Below, piece by piece: positions 17,158-25,836 of a stretch of 64,000 bases of DNA. The notes under the pieces are model-generated. The model made no database searches. It saw only the letters and a program-made list of their open reading frames with translations, and had not been told where the DNA came from. How positions within the stretch are numbered: position 1 is the stretch's first letter; each line of letters begins with the position of its first letter. Where the stretch lies: NCBI RefSeq assembly GCF_900103455.1, contig NZ_FNHI01000014.1:1-64000 (forward strand), in the 5' to 3' direction. Made by a program: the position numbers and the translations under genes. Source of the DNA: Streptomyces wuyuanensis. GTDB taxonomy: Bacteria > Actinomycetota > Actinomycetes > Streptomycetales > Streptomycetaceae.

Positions 17158-17604
17158 ATGGCCGGGGAGACCGTGGTGCCGCGGAGCACCTCCGAGAGCG
17201 GGATCCAGCCGGCGCCCGCGACCAGGCTGGTCAAGGGTCCCGGGCTGCTGCTGGTGTGGCTGTACGGGGTGATGTCGGTGGGCGCCGTGTCGCGTTCCGT
17301 CTACCAGATCGCCACCGAGTACGACCGCGCCCCACTCGCGTACTCGCTCTCGGCGATCGCGGCGGTGGTGTACGCCTTCATCACGTACACCCTGTTCCGC
17401 GGCGGCGAGCGGGCGCGCAGGGCGGCCCTGGTGTGCTGTGCCGCGGAGCTGGTGGGAGTGCTGACCGTCGGCACGTGGACGCTGGCCGATCCGTCAGCCT
17501 TCCCGGACGCCACGGTCTGGTCCGACTACGGCATGGGGTACCTCTTCATTCCGGTGCTGCTGCCCGTGACCGGAATGCTCTGGCTGCGCCGGGCCCGGCG
17601 CTGA
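17158..17604 (+). CDS. four-helix integral membrane protein
   Basis: 148 residues with about four membrane segments (LLLVWLYGVMSVGAV, LSAIAAVVYAFITYTLF, ALVCCAAELVGVLTVG, YLFIPVLLPVTGML). The short Asp/Tyr loop WSDYGMGY precedes the last helix. The N-terminal 25 residues are polar. Function unknown. ATG 17158 has GGAGG 5 nt upstream, inside the end of the preceding membrane gene, so the pair is probably co-transcribed and translationally coupled; the two proteins may act together. Confidence 0.8.
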   Translation: MAGETVVPRSTSESGIQPAPATRLVKGPGLLLVWLYGVMSVGAVSRSVYQIATEYDRAPLAYSLSAIAAVVYAFITYTLFRGGERARRAALVCCAAELVGVLTVGTWTLADPSAFPDATVWSDYGMGYLFIPVLLPVTGMLWLRRARR

Positions 17605-17706
17605 ACCGGGCCCCGCGCCGAGCCCCTGCCGTTTCGTGCTGAACCCGGCCCCGCCGAAGCGAGGCTCGGCGACGCGCGAACCGGACCGCGCCGACCGGCC
17701 TCCGGG

Positions 17707-18234
17707 CTACGCGCTCGTGACGAAGGTCGCCGCGGTACGGGCCGAGGGCACCGCGGCCGCCGCGTCCTTCTCCATCGTGACGAGCGTCAGCTTCGGGTTC
17801 ATCACCCGGGTGGACACGGAGGCGTAGCCGTGGCTGCGGTAGAGGCGCAGATTCCGCTCGCTGCGGTGGCCGGTGAGGAGCTGGAAGCGGCGGGCCGCGG
17901 GCTCGCCCGCGAAGTGCGCCTCGATGGCGTCGAGCAGCCGGCCGCCGAGACCGTGCCGCTGCATCCGCGGGTGGACGATGAGCTTGCCGATCAGGGCGGT
18001 GCCCTCGCCGTCGATCTCGCCGCGGACTGAGGCGATCACCTCGTCGCCGAGGCGGGCGACCAGGGCGTGCCCCCGGTCGAGCTCGGCGCGCAGATCGCCG
18101 AGGGTCTGGGTGAGCGGTTCCATGCGGTAGTCGCCGTAGAGCTCGGCCTCGCTCTGGTAGCACAGGTACTGCAGCTTGAGGATCTGTTCGGCGTCCTCTG
18201 CCGTTGCCGCTGAGATGGTCACGCTCATGCCCAT
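17707..18234 (-). CDS. GNAT-family N-acetyltransferase
   Basis: 175 residues. The N-terminal ATAEDAEQILKLQYLCY and the acetyl-CoA motif region LIVHPRMQRHGLGGRLLDA mark a GNAT fold, closing with RSERNLRLYRSHGY. Substrate unknown. ATG 18234 is preceded by GGGAGG at a good distance; ATG 18228 is a near alternative. The C-terminal 25 residues (KDAAAAVPSARTAATF) are Ala-rich and probably disordered. It is convergent with the small membrane gene pair. Confidence 0.85.
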   Translation of the reverse strand: MGMSVTISAATAEDAEQILKLQYLCYQSEAELYGDYRMEPLTQTLGDLRAELDRGHALVARLGDEVIASVRGEIDGEGTALIGKLIVHPRMQRHGLGGRLLDAIEAHFAGEPAARRFQLLTGHRSERNLRLYRSHGYASVSTRVMNPKLTLVTMEKDAAAAVPSARTAATFVTSA

Positions 18235-18270
18235 GTGTGCATGCCTCCCGCTCACCTGCTGCCCGGTTGT

Positions 18271-18957
18271 CTACCGCTCCATTCCCCGGAGTTCAGGAGC
18301 CGCAACCTCTGTCGCGAGCATTCTGCGCAAGCATCCCAGGCAGCGGGAACGCATCGGCCCCAGACTTCCTTGTGAGATTCCCAACTCTCCTGCGATTTCG
18401 CGGTAAGTGGGGTCCTCCGGCGACAGCATCGCAGTCAGCAGCCGGCGGCAGCGGCCCGGTGCTCGGGCGACGGCGGCCCGCAGCGCGCGGCGCCGTTCCG
18501 CGACGAGCGCGGCCCGTTCGGGGCAGGCGGCGGGTCCCGCGGCGGGCTCGGCCGTGTAGGGGCGTTCGCGCCGGGCCCGGTGCCGGGCGCGGCGCGCCTC
18601 CTCCCGTACGGCTCCCGCGACCCACTCGGCGGCGTCCGCCGGCGGGCCCTCGGTGTCGAGCCGTTCCAGGAGCCGCACCCAGACGGACTGTTCGAGGTCC
18701 CCGGAATCCAGTGCGTCACCGTGGGCCTCGGCGCTCGCCTCCGCCGCGACGAGCGGCCGCAGGTAGCGCACGAGCGCCCCGGCGGTCCCGGCCGGCACGG
18801 CGCCGGGGGCCGCCGGGGCGGTACGGGTCCCGGCGGCGTTCCGGCCGGCGCTCGGTCCGGGCGCGGAGCCGCTCCCGGCGACGGTCGCGGGCCGGGCCGC
18901 CACGGCGCTCCGCAGGGCGGCCGAACCGGAAGCGGAGTCCTCTTCACACGGTGTCAT
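18271..18957 (-). CDS. RNA polymerase sigma-70-like (ECF) factor
   Basis: 228 residues. After a 55-residue Ala/Pro-rich start come a weak region 2 (about 60-130, with LEQSVWVRLLERL) and a clear region 4 helix-turn-helix (about 180-220: RRLLTAMLSPEDPTYREIAGE then LGISQGSLGPMRSRCLGCLR). The SQGSLGPMRSRCL stretch is the typical recognition helix of Streptomyces ECF-like sigma factors. No anti-sigma gene adjoins it. ATG 18957 is preferred over a longer frame to 19044; no clear ribosome-binding site was seen for either. Confidence 0.8.
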   Translation of the reverse strand: MTPCEEDSASGSAALRSAVAARPATVAGSGSAPGPSAGRNAAGTRTAPAAPGAVPAGTAGALVRYLRPLVAAEASAEAHGDALDSGDLEQSVWVRLLERLDTEGPPADAAEWVAGAVREEARRARHRARRERPYTAEPAAGPAACPERAALVAERRRALRAAVARAPGRCRRLLTAMLSPEDPTYREIAGELGISQGSLGPMRSRCLGCLRRMLATEVAAPELRGMER

Positions 18958-19099
18958 GCCGTGCGGGACGCCCCACCGCGAGCTGCGGTTTCCGCCGGGG
19001 CGCGCTCTCACCCGACCGCATGACGGCCGTTCGGCCGCTGACACGGTCCGGCCGGGCGGCGGTGCTCCGCCGCCGGCCGGTGCGGGACCCGACGGGCGG

Positions 19100-20290
19100 T
19101 CAGCCGTCGACGAAGTCGGCTCGGGCCAGCAGACCCGTGTCCGGATTGTCGGTGAAGATCCCGTCGATGCCCTGCTCGAAGTACACCTTGAACGCGCCGA
19201 AGACGTCCCCGTACGCGTTCGGGTCCGTGCCGCGGCGGAAGTCGGCGGGCAGGAAGGAGTTCTCGTTCCGCATCGTGTACGGATGCAGGATCAGACCCCG
19301 GGCGTGGGCGTCACGGACGAGCGTGGTGGGCGTGCCCAGCCTGCCGTTCGCGTCCCTCGGCACGATGAGGTCGAGGGTGGGGCCGATGCCCTGCGCGTAC
19401 GAGGCGATCCACTTCAGGCCCTGCGGCGTGACCAGGTCCGCGACCGTGCGCGGGTCACCGGACTGGACGAAGTCCCAGGGGCGGGTGTTCGCGCCGGAGA
19501 GCAGCACGACGCGCGGCGAGTCCACCAGCTTCGCGAGCCGCTCGATGCTGGTCGGCTCGAAGGACTGGAGGAAGACGGGCGAGTGTGCGCGGTGCCGGCC
19601 GTGACGGCGCAGCAGCTTCGCCAGCCGCTCCTCCAGGCCGAGGCCGATGCCGCGGAAGTAGGTGGGGTGCTTGGTCTCGACGTGCAGCCAGACGGGCCGG
19701 CCGCGGCGGCGGCCCTCGGCGTCGGCCCAGCGCAGCACCTCCTCGAAGGTGGGGATCGTCCAGCGGCCGTCGTAGACGGTGTTCTCCTGGCGGCTCGCCG
19801 GTATCCGCTCCTTGGCGCGCAGCGTCTTCAGCTCGGCCAGGGTGAAGTCCTCGGTGAACCAGCCCGTGATGGCGGTGCCGTCCACCGACTTGGTCGTCCG
19901 GCGCGAGGCGAACTCGGGGCGGGAGGCGACGTCGGTGGTGCCGGTGATGTCGTTCTCGTGGCGGCAGACCAGGTGCCCGTCCTTGGTGGGTACGAGGTCC
20001 TGCTCGACGACGTGCGCACCCATGTCCAGGGCCAGCTGGTAGGAGCCGAGGGTGTGCTCGGGCCGGTAGCCACTGGCCCCGCGGTGGGCGATGACGGTGG
20101 GCACCGGCAGCGAGCGGTAGCCGGAGCCGTGTCCGCCGCCGTGCCGCTCGCCGGGGGCCCGGACGTCCCCGGCGGCGCGCTCCGCGGCGTGCGCGCCCGG
20201 CGCGGCGGCCATCCCGAGCGCCGCCGACCCGAGCACCGCCGCCCCCAGGAGGGTCCGCCGCCCGGGGGTACTTTCCGCACCGTGTGTCAT
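19100..20290 (-). CDS. secreted glycerophosphodiester phosphodiesterase
   Basis: 396 residues. The N-terminus is a Tat signal: RR at 11-12, hydrophobic LLGAAVLGSAALGMAAAP and an AHA cleavage site near 35. The catalytic GDPD domain begins VIAHRGASGYRPEHT (catalytic His), with VEQDLVPTKDGHLVCRHE for metal binding and WLHVETKHP further on. It should cleave glycerophosphodiesters to glycerol 3-phosphate and an alcohol outside the cell (GlpQ type). ATG 20290 has a strong GGAGGAG site. Confidence 0.92.
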   Translation of the reverse strand: MTHGAESTPGRRTLLGAAVLGSAALGMAAAPGAHAAERAAGDVRAPGERHGGGHGSGYRSLPVPTVIAHRGASGYRPEHTLGSYQLALDMGAHVVEQDLVPTKDGHLVCRHENDITGTTDVASRPEFASRRTTKSVDGTAITGWFTEDFTLAELKTLRAKERIPASRQENTVYDGRWTIPTFEEVLRWADAEGRRRGRPVWLHVETKHPTYFRGIGLGLEERLAKLLRRHGRHRAHSPVFLQSFEPTSIERLAKLVDSPRVVLLSGANTRPWDFVQSGDPRTVADLVTPQGLKWIASYAQGIGPTLDLIVPRDANGRLGTPTTLVRDAHARGLILHPYTMRNENSFLPADFRRGTDPNAYGDVFGAFKVYFEQGIDGIFTDNPDTGLLARADFVDG

Positions 20291-20534
20291 AAACACTCCT
20301 CCGTCGAATGGTGATGTCCCGCACCTGATCGGCGGGGCCGCGCGGCGCACAGGCTAGGCGCGGGCGCGTTACGAGCGGGAGACCCGGGGCGAACGGGGCG
20401 CGAATTCAGGTCAACACTGTGTATCTGCCCGGTGAACCCAATGTGCGGTCGGGCGGCACCCGCGAGTATCGTCCTCACCTGCAGAGACTTCGCCAGCCGT
20501 ACCCGCCGTCCCGCTCCTGACACCGGAGGACACG

Positions 20535-21206
20535 TTGTCCCGCTTGTCGCTCATCAAGGCAGTGCTCGGACCGATCCTGCGCCTGATGTTCCGCCCCCGC
20601 GTGGAAGGCGCGGAGAACATCCCGGGGGACGGCCCGGTCATCCTCGCCGGCAACCACCTCACCTTCATCGACTCGATGGTGCTCCCCATCGTGTGCGACC
20701 GGCCCGTGTACTTCATCGGCAAGGACGAGTACGTCACCGGCAAGGGGCTCAAGGGCCGGCTGATGGCCTGGTTCTTCACCGGCGTCGGCATGATCCCCGT
20801 GGACCGGGACGGCGCGAACGGCGGTGTGGCGGCGCTGATGACGGGCCGCCGGGTGCTGGAGGAGGGCAAGGTCTTCGGCATCTACCCGGAGGGCACCCGC
20901 TCCCCCGACGGCCGTCTGTACCGCGGCCGTACGGGCATCGCGCGGCTCACCCTGATGACGGGCGCGCCCGTCGTCCCGTTCGCCATGATCGGTACCGACA
21001 AGCTCCAGCCGGGCGGCGCCGGCGTGCCGCGTCCCGGCCGGGTGACGGTCCGCTTCGGCAAGCCGATGGAGTTCTCGCGCTACGAGGGCATGGACCGCGA
21101 CCGCTACGTGCTGCGGGCGGTGACGGACTCGGTGATGACCGAGGTGATGCGGCTGTCCGGCCAGGAGTACGTGGACATGTACGCCACGAAGGCGAAGGCC
21201 GCCTGA
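20535..21206 (+). CDS. 1-acylglycerol-3-phosphate acyltransferase family protein
   Basis: 223 residues, PlsC family. Catalytic NHLTFID (His41, Asp46), FIGKDEY and the substrate-binding EGTRSPDG (about 119-126) are present. It should acylate lysophosphatidic acid or a similar acceptor at the membrane in phospholipid synthesis. The TTG at 20535 has GGAGGA 5 nt upstream. The gene is monocistronic, with a terminator directly behind it. Confidence 0.9.
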   Translation: MSRLSLIKAVLGPILRLMFRPRVEGAENIPGDGPVILAGNHLTFIDSMVLPIVCDRPVYFIGKDEYVTGKGLKGRLMAWFFTGVGMIPVDRDGANGGVAALMTGRRVLEEGKVFGIYPEGTRSPDGRLYRGRTGIARLTLMTGAPVVPFAMIGTDKLQPGGAGVPRPGRVTVRFGKPMEFSRYEGMDRDRYVLRAVTDSVMTEVMRLSGQEYVDMYATKAKAA

Positions 21207-21212
21207 GCGGAC

Positions 21213-21236
21213 GGCGGCCGGACCGTTCCGGCCGCC
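21213..21236 (+). terminator. terminator hairpin after the acyltransferase gene
   Basis: GGCGGCCGGA (21213-21222) and its exact complement (21227-21236) with a CCGT loop, starting 7 bp after the stop codon. Confidence 0.75.
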
Positions 21237-21360
21237 CCTCGGGCCGGGGCGCAGCGGACGGGGCCCGCGCCGGGTCACCCGGCGCCGGCCGCGCGTGGTC
21301 GCCGGCCGCACTGGGGGATCCGACCGCGACCCGCCGTGTGCGGAGCCGCCGCAAGCCGAA

Positions 21361-21393
21361 CGCCGCCCCCGCGCATCGAGCGCGGGGGCGGCG
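21361..21393 (-). terminator. terminator hairpin after the MFS gene
   Basis: Perfect 14-bp arms CGCCGCCCCCGCGC (21361-21374) and complement (21380-21393) around loop ATCGA, 60 bp past the stop of the MFS gene and between two convergent transcription units. Confidence 0.75.
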
Positions 21394-21452
21394 CGATGTG
21401 CGGGGACGTCCGGTCCGGTGCTGCGGGGCCGGGTCTCGCCGGTCGCCGGGCG

Positions 21453-23000
21453 TCAGTGCTCGACGCCGTCCGCCAGCTTCTGGCCGCGCATGAGGAACCA
21501 CGCGGCCACGGCGGTGGCGAGCAGCACCGCGGCGCCCACACCCGCCGCGAGCCGCAGCCCCTCGACGAACGCCTCCTGCGCCGCCCCGACCAGTTCGGTC
21601 CGCTGGTGGGCCGGCAGCACGGCCGCGGCCTCGACCGCCCCGCCGAGCGACTCATGGGCCGCGGACGCCACGTCCGCCGGGACTCCGGACGGTGTCGCGA
21701 AGTCCCGGTACACGCCGGTCACGATCGATCCGAGCAGCGCGATGCCGAGCGCCGCGCCGAGTTCGTAGGCCGTCTCGGACACGGCCGAGGCAGAGCCGGC
21801 CTGTTCCTTCGGCACGCTGGACAGGATGACGTCGGCCGTGACGGTGAACGAGAAACCGGCCCCGACGCCGACGACCAGCAGGGCCGCGCCGAGCAGCGGA
21901 TAGCCCGTGGAGCTGCCGATGACGGTGAGCACGGCCAGTGCGACACCCACGGCGGCGAGTCCTCCGGCCACGACGGACCGGACGGAGAACCGGCGGGCGA
22001 AACGCCCGGCGACGAGTCCGGTCGCCACCGCGCCGATCGCGGCGGGCAGCTCGGCGAGCCCGGCCTCGAGCGGCGGCCGCTCCTGGACCAGTTGGAGGAA
22101 CTGGGAGAGGAAGAAGACCAGTCCCGACAGCCCGAGGATGGTCAGCAGGTCGGCGAGCACCGCGCCGGAGAAGCCCCGGTGCCGGAACAGCCGCATGTCG
22201 AGCAGCGGCGACGGCAGGGTGAGCTGCCGGCGGACGAAGCCGTACAGCGCGGCCGCGCCGATGAGCGCGGCGGCGCCGGACTCCCAGCCCGGACCGTGGC
22301 TCGCGGCCTCCTTGATCGCGTACACGACGCCGACCATGCCTGTCAGCGACAGGGCGACGCTCATCAGGTCCCAGGGCCCGGCGACCGGGTTCTTCGATTC
22401 GGGCAGCAGCTTGATGCCGACGAGGACGAGGACGGCCATCACGGGCAGGTTGATGAGGAAGACCGAGCCCCACCAGAAGTGCTCGAGCAGGAAGCCTCCG
22501 ACCACCGGTCCGACGGCGGCGCCGGCCGAGGCCATGGCGCCCCAGATGCCGATGGCGATGCTGCGTTCGCGCGGGTCGTGGAAGATGTTGCGGATCAGCG
22601 CCAGCGTGGAGGGCATCAGCGTGGCCCCGGCGACGCCGAGCAGGGCCCGGGCGAGGATCATCATCTCGGGCGTGGTGGCATAGGCGTTGAGCACGGAGAC
22701 GGCGCCGAAGGCGACGGCACCGGTCAGCAGCAGCTTCTTGCGGCCGATCCGGTCGCCGAGGCTGCCCATCGAGACGAGCAGTCCGGCGATGACGAACGAG
22801 TAGACGTCGCCGATCCACAGCAGCTGGGTGCCGGTGGGCTTGAGGTCCTCGCTGAGGAAGGGCGTCGCGAGGCCGAGCACGGTGGCGTCCACGGCCACCA
22901 GCAGGACGGCCAGGACCAGTACCGCCAGCGCGAGCCAGCGCCCACGGCGGTACAGGGTCTCGTCCGCCCCGCTCGTGCGCTGGACGGTACTGCTGGTCAT
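21453..23000 (-). CDS. MFS drug efflux transporter, DHA2 (14-TM) family
   Basis: 515 residues with about 14 membrane helices. Helix 1 VLVLAVLLVAVDATVLGLA, the loop 2-3 signature GSLGDRIGRKK and the motif C-like GPVVGGFLLEHFWW identify a proton/drug antiporter of the EmrB/QacA type. The substrate is unknown. ATG 23000 overlaps the TetR stop codon (ATGA), so the regulator and pump are one operon, and repression by the TetR protein through the palindrome at 23564-23589 is expected. Confidence 0.92.
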   Translation of the reverse strand: MTSSTVQRTSGADETLYRRGRWLALAVLVLAVLLVAVDATVLGLATPFLSEDLKPTGTQLLWIGDVYSFVIAGLLVSMGSLGDRIGRKKLLLTGAVAFGAVSVLNAYATTPEMMILARALLGVAGATLMPSTLALIRNIFHDPRERSIAIGIWGAMASAGAAVGPVVGGFLLEHFWWGSVFLINLPVMAVLVLVGIKLLPESKNPVAGPWDLMSVALSLTGMVGVVYAIKEAASHGPGWESGAAALIGAAALYGFVRRQLTLPSPLLDMRLFRHRGFSGAVLADLLTILGLSGLVFFLSQFLQLVQERPPLEAGLAELPAAIGAVATGLVAGRFARRFSVRSVVAGGLAAVGVALAVLTVIGSSTGYPLLGAALLVVGVGAGFSFTVTADVILSSVPKEQAGSASAVSETAYELGAALGIALLGSIVTGVYRDFATPSGVPADVASAAHESLGGAVEAAAVLPAHQRTELVGAAQEAFVEGLRLAAGVGAAVLLATAVAAWFLMRGQKLADGVEH

Positions 23001-23542
23001 TTCTCCACACTCCGTCGTGCTCCGCCGAGCAGCAGCTCGGCGATCATGTACTGGAAGTCGTTCTTGGCGACCCGGCCGTCCATGGCGGCCCAGGCGCAGG
23101 TACCGATGAGGCCGTAGAGGGCCTCGGTGAGCCAGACGGGCGAGAGGTCGATCCGGAACTCGCCCTGTTCCTGGCCGCGCCGGAACAGGGAACTGACGCG
23201 GGCGTCCAGACGGGCCCAGCCCTCGTCGACCTGGTCGCCCTCGAACAGCTGGTTCTCGGTGACCAGGAAAGCGAGCAGCTCGGCGGCGGGCTCCATCTCG
23301 GCGATCAGCCGGCGCAGCGCGTCGCCGGCGGGGCCGTCCTCCAGCGCGGCGCGGTCGACGGCCGCCTCGAACTCCGCGATGCCGAAGGCTTCGAGCGCCT
23401 TCACGAGCGCGTCCCTCCCGGCGAAGTGCCGGTGCAGCGTCGCCCGCCCGATGCCCGCCGCGCGGGCGACCTCGTCCATCGTCGCGGTCGACCTCCGGGC
23501 GAGGAGGGCGGCTGCGGCGCGCAGCACCTGTTCACGATCCAT
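22997..23542 (-). CDS. TetR-family transcriptional regulator
   Basis: 181 residues. The N-terminal helix-turn-helix is typical: MDREQVLRAAAALLARRSTA, then VARAAGIGRATLHRHFAGRDAL. The C-terminal ligand-binding domain is variable, with DLSPVWLTEALYGLIGTCAW. It is first in an operon with the DHA2 pump, ending in a 4-bp overlap. It most likely represses itself and the pump and is released by a pump substrate. ATG 23542 is used because longer frames cross the operator. Confidence 0.9.
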   Translation of the reverse strand: MDREQVLRAAAALLARRSTATMDEVARAAGIGRATLHRHFAGRDALVKALEAFGIAEFEAAVDRAALEDGPAGDALRRLIAEMEPAAELLAFLVTENQLFEGDQVDEGWARLDARVSSLFRRGQEQGEFRIDLSPVWLTEALYGLIGTCAWAAMDGRVAKNDFQYMIAELLLGGARRSVEK

Positions 23543-23563
23543 GACTGTGAGACAACCATACTC

Positions 23564-23589
23564 CGAATGAGACGTCAATGTCTCATTCG
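23564..23589. promoter_or_regulatory. TetR operator palindrome in the divergent promoter
   Basis: Perfect inverted repeat CGAATGAGAC (23564-23573) and GTCTCATTCG (23580-23589) with a 6-bp spacer, in the 92-bp gap between the tetR start and the divergent HAD gene. A GATAAT box at 23589-23594 on the plus strand adjoins it, so both directions could be controlled. Confidence 0.8.
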
Positions 23590-23634
23590 ATAATTCGATG
23601 CCTCGCCGAAGGGTGGGGTAGGGAAGCTGAGCGC

Positions 23635-24141
23635 ATGAAGCCACTGCTGCTGATCGACATCGACGGACCGCTCAATCCGTACGGCGGGAAGCCGGAGCGC
23701 CGGCCCGAGGGGTACACGACGCACCGGATGCGGCCCCGCGGCTGGGCACACGAGAAGCCCCTGCGGGTCTGGCTCAACCCGGGCCACGGCGAGGAGCTGC
23801 TCGCGCTCGGGGAACGGTACGAACTGGTCTGGGCGACGACATGGAAGGGCGAGGCGAACGCCTGGGTGGGCCCGCAGCTGGGGCTGCCCGAACTGCCGTT
23901 CGTCGACTGGCCCGTGATGCACGGCGCCGCGCCGCGGGGGACGTTCTGGAAGACGCAGTACGTGCTGGAGTACGCGGCCGGGCGGCCGTTCGCCTGGATC
24001 GACGACGAGATCACGGATCTGGACCGCGAGTACGTCGAACGGAAGCACCTCGCCGCCGCCCTGCTGCTGCACGTCGACCATCGGATCGGACTGATCCGGC
24101 CGGACTTCGACGCGCTCGCGGACTGGGCGGCGGCGCTGTGA
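23635..24141 (+). CDS. HAD-like hydrolase domain protein
   Basis: 168 residues. The N-terminal LLLIDIDGPLNPYGG has the DxDG core of HAD enzymes; WATTWKGEAN may be motif II and WIDDEITDLD motif IV. This matches the short HAD-domain proteins common in Streptomyces; the substrate is unknown. ATG 23635 has GGGAAG 9 nt upstream. The gene shares a promoter region and operator with the TetR/MFS operon, so co-regulation is possible. Its stop codon lies within a degenerate tandem repeat. Confidence 0.8.
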   Translation: MKPLLLIDIDGPLNPYGGKPERRPEGYTTHRMRPRGWAHEKPLRVWLNPGHGEELLALGERYELVWATTWKGEANAWVGPQLGLPELPFVDWPVMHGAAPRGTFWKTQYVLEYAAGRPFAWIDDEITDLDREYVERKHLAAALLLHVDHRIGLIRPDFDALADWAAAL

Positions 24142-24260
24142 GTGGCGGTGGGTGACGGGGTGCCGTAGGTGGCCACGGCGCTGTGAGTGACAGGTGTGCC
24201 GTGGGTGGCGGCGGTGCGGTGAGGGACGGGGGCTGCGGTGAGGGGCGGTGGTGCGGCGGC
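24131..24260. repeat. degenerate G-rich tandem repeat at a gene 3' end
   Basis: CGGCGCTGTGAGTG occurs at 24131-24144 and again at 24176-24189 (45-bp period), followed each time by a TGCCGT(A/G)GGTGGC word, and two more GTGAGGG(A/G)CGG copies follow to about 24260. The first copy contains the stop codon of the HAD gene. It fills the gap before convergent argH. Confidence 0.6.
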
Positions 24261-24288
24261 CCCGGTCGGGCCGGTGCCGCCGTGACGG

Positions 24289-25716
24289 TCAGCGCTTGGC
24301 GGTGGCCCAGGCGTGCTGTGCGGCGAGGTCCGCCTTGACCTCCGCGAGCTGGGCGGCGACGGCGGACGGCGCCGTACCGCCGCGACCGCTGCGGGAGGCG
24401 AGCGCGCCGGGGACGTCGAGCACGGTCCTGACCTCGGGGGTGAGGTGCGGCGAGATCTTCGCGAACTGGTCGTCGGTGAGCTGGTCCAGCTCGATCCCGT
24501 GCGCCTCGCACTCCTTGACGCACTCGCCGGCGACCTCGTGCGCGACGCGGAACGGCACGCCCTGCTTCACCAGCCACTCCGCGATGTCCGTGGCGAGCGA
24601 GAAGCCGGCGGGCGCGAGTTCCTCCATCCGCTCACGGTTGACGGTCAGGGTGGCCATCATCCCGGTGAACGCGGGCAGCAGCACCTCGAGCTGGTCGCAG
24701 GAGTCGAAGACCGGCTCCTTGTCCTCCTGGAGGTCGCGGTTGTACGCGAGCGGCAGGGCCTTCAGCGTGGCGAGCAGACCGGTCAGATTGCCGATCAGCC
24801 GGCCCGACTTGCCGCGCGCCAGCTCGGCGATGTCCGGGTTCTTCTTCTGCGGCATGATCGACGAGCCGGTGGAGAAGGCGTCGTGCAGGGTCACGAAGGA
24901 GAACTCCTTCGTGTTCCAGATGATGACCTCCTCGGCGATCCGGGAGAGGTTCACGCCGATCATCGCGGTGATGAACGCGAACTCGGCGGCGAAGTCCCGC
25001 GAGGCCGTGCCGTCGATGGAGTTCCCCGCACTGCCGTGCTCGAAGCCGAGGTCCCGCGCCACCGCCTCCGGGTCGAGTCCCAGCGAGGACCCGGCGAGCG
25101 CGCCGGAGCCGTACGGGGAGACGGCGGTCCGCTCGTCCCACTGGCGCAGCCGCTCGGCGTCCCGGGACAGCGACTGGACGTGGGCGAGCACATGGTGGGC
25201 GAAGAGCACGGGCTGGGCGTGCTGGAGGTGCGTGCGGCCCGGCATGGCGACGTCGGGGTGGGCCTCGGCGAGGCCCACGAGGGCGTCCTGGAGCTCGGCG
25301 ACGAGTCCGCCGATGATCCTCGCGTGGTCGCGCAGGTACATCCGGAAGAGCGTGGCGACCTGGTCGTTGCGGGACCGACCGGCGCGCAGCTTGCCGCCGA
25401 GATCGGGACCGAGGCGCTCCAGGAGACCGCGCTCCAGAGCGGTGTGGACGTCCTCGTCCGCGATGGTGCCGGTGAAGCTGCCGTCGGCGACGTCCGCCTC
25501 GAGCCGGTCGAGCCCGGCGAGCATCCGCTCCAGCTCGTCGGCGGTGAGCAGGCCCGCCTTGTGCAGCACGCGGGCGTGGGCGCGGGAGCCGGCGATGTCG
25601 TACGGCGCGAGCCGCCAGTCGAAGTGGACCGACGCCGACAGCTTCGCCAGCGCCTCCGCGGGACCGTCGGCGAACCGGCCGCCCCAGAGCCGGACGTCAC
25701 CGTTGTTGCTGCTCAC
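24289..25716 (-). CDS. argH: argininosuccinate lyase
   Basis: 475 residues, fumarase/aspartase superfamily. LWGGRFADGPAEAL at the N-terminus and the signature GSSIMPQKKNPD around residue 282 are diagnostic. It splits argininosuccinate into arginine and fumarate, the last step of arginine synthesis. GTG 25716 has GAGGAG 8 nt upstream. It lies directly downstream of argG on the same strand (120-bp gap), so the last two steps of the pathway are probably co-expressed. Confidence 0.97.
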   Translation of the reverse strand: MSSNNGDVRLWGGRFADGPAEALAKLSASVHFDWRLAPYDIAGSRAHARVLHKAGLLTADELERMLAGLDRLEADVADGSFTGTIADEDVHTALERGLLERLGPDLGGKLRAGRSRNDQVATLFRMYLRDHARIIGGLVAELQDALVGLAEAHPDVAMPGRTHLQHAQPVLFAHHVLAHVQSLSRDAERLRQWDERTAVSPYGSGALAGSSLGLDPEAVARDLGFEHGSAGNSIDGTASRDFAAEFAFITAMIGVNLSRIAEEVIIWNTKEFSFVTLHDAFSTGSSIMPQKKNPDIAELARGKSGRLIGNLTGLLATLKALPLAYNRDLQEDKEPVFDSCDQLEVLLPAFTGMMATLTVNRERMEELAPAGFSLATDIAEWLVKQGVPFRVAHEVAGECVKECEAHGIELDQLTDDQFAKISPHLTPEVRTVLDVPGALASRSGRGGTAPSAVAAQLAEVKADLAAQHAWATAKR

Positions 25717-25836
25717 AGCACTTGCTCCTCAAGAATTGCCGGGCTTCGGATGTGCGGCCGCCTCCCCTGCTCCCGGCCCCCGGAAGGCCCGGGCCCGGCG
25801 GAACGGAGGGGAGGCGGCAGCGGTGGACCTATGGAA

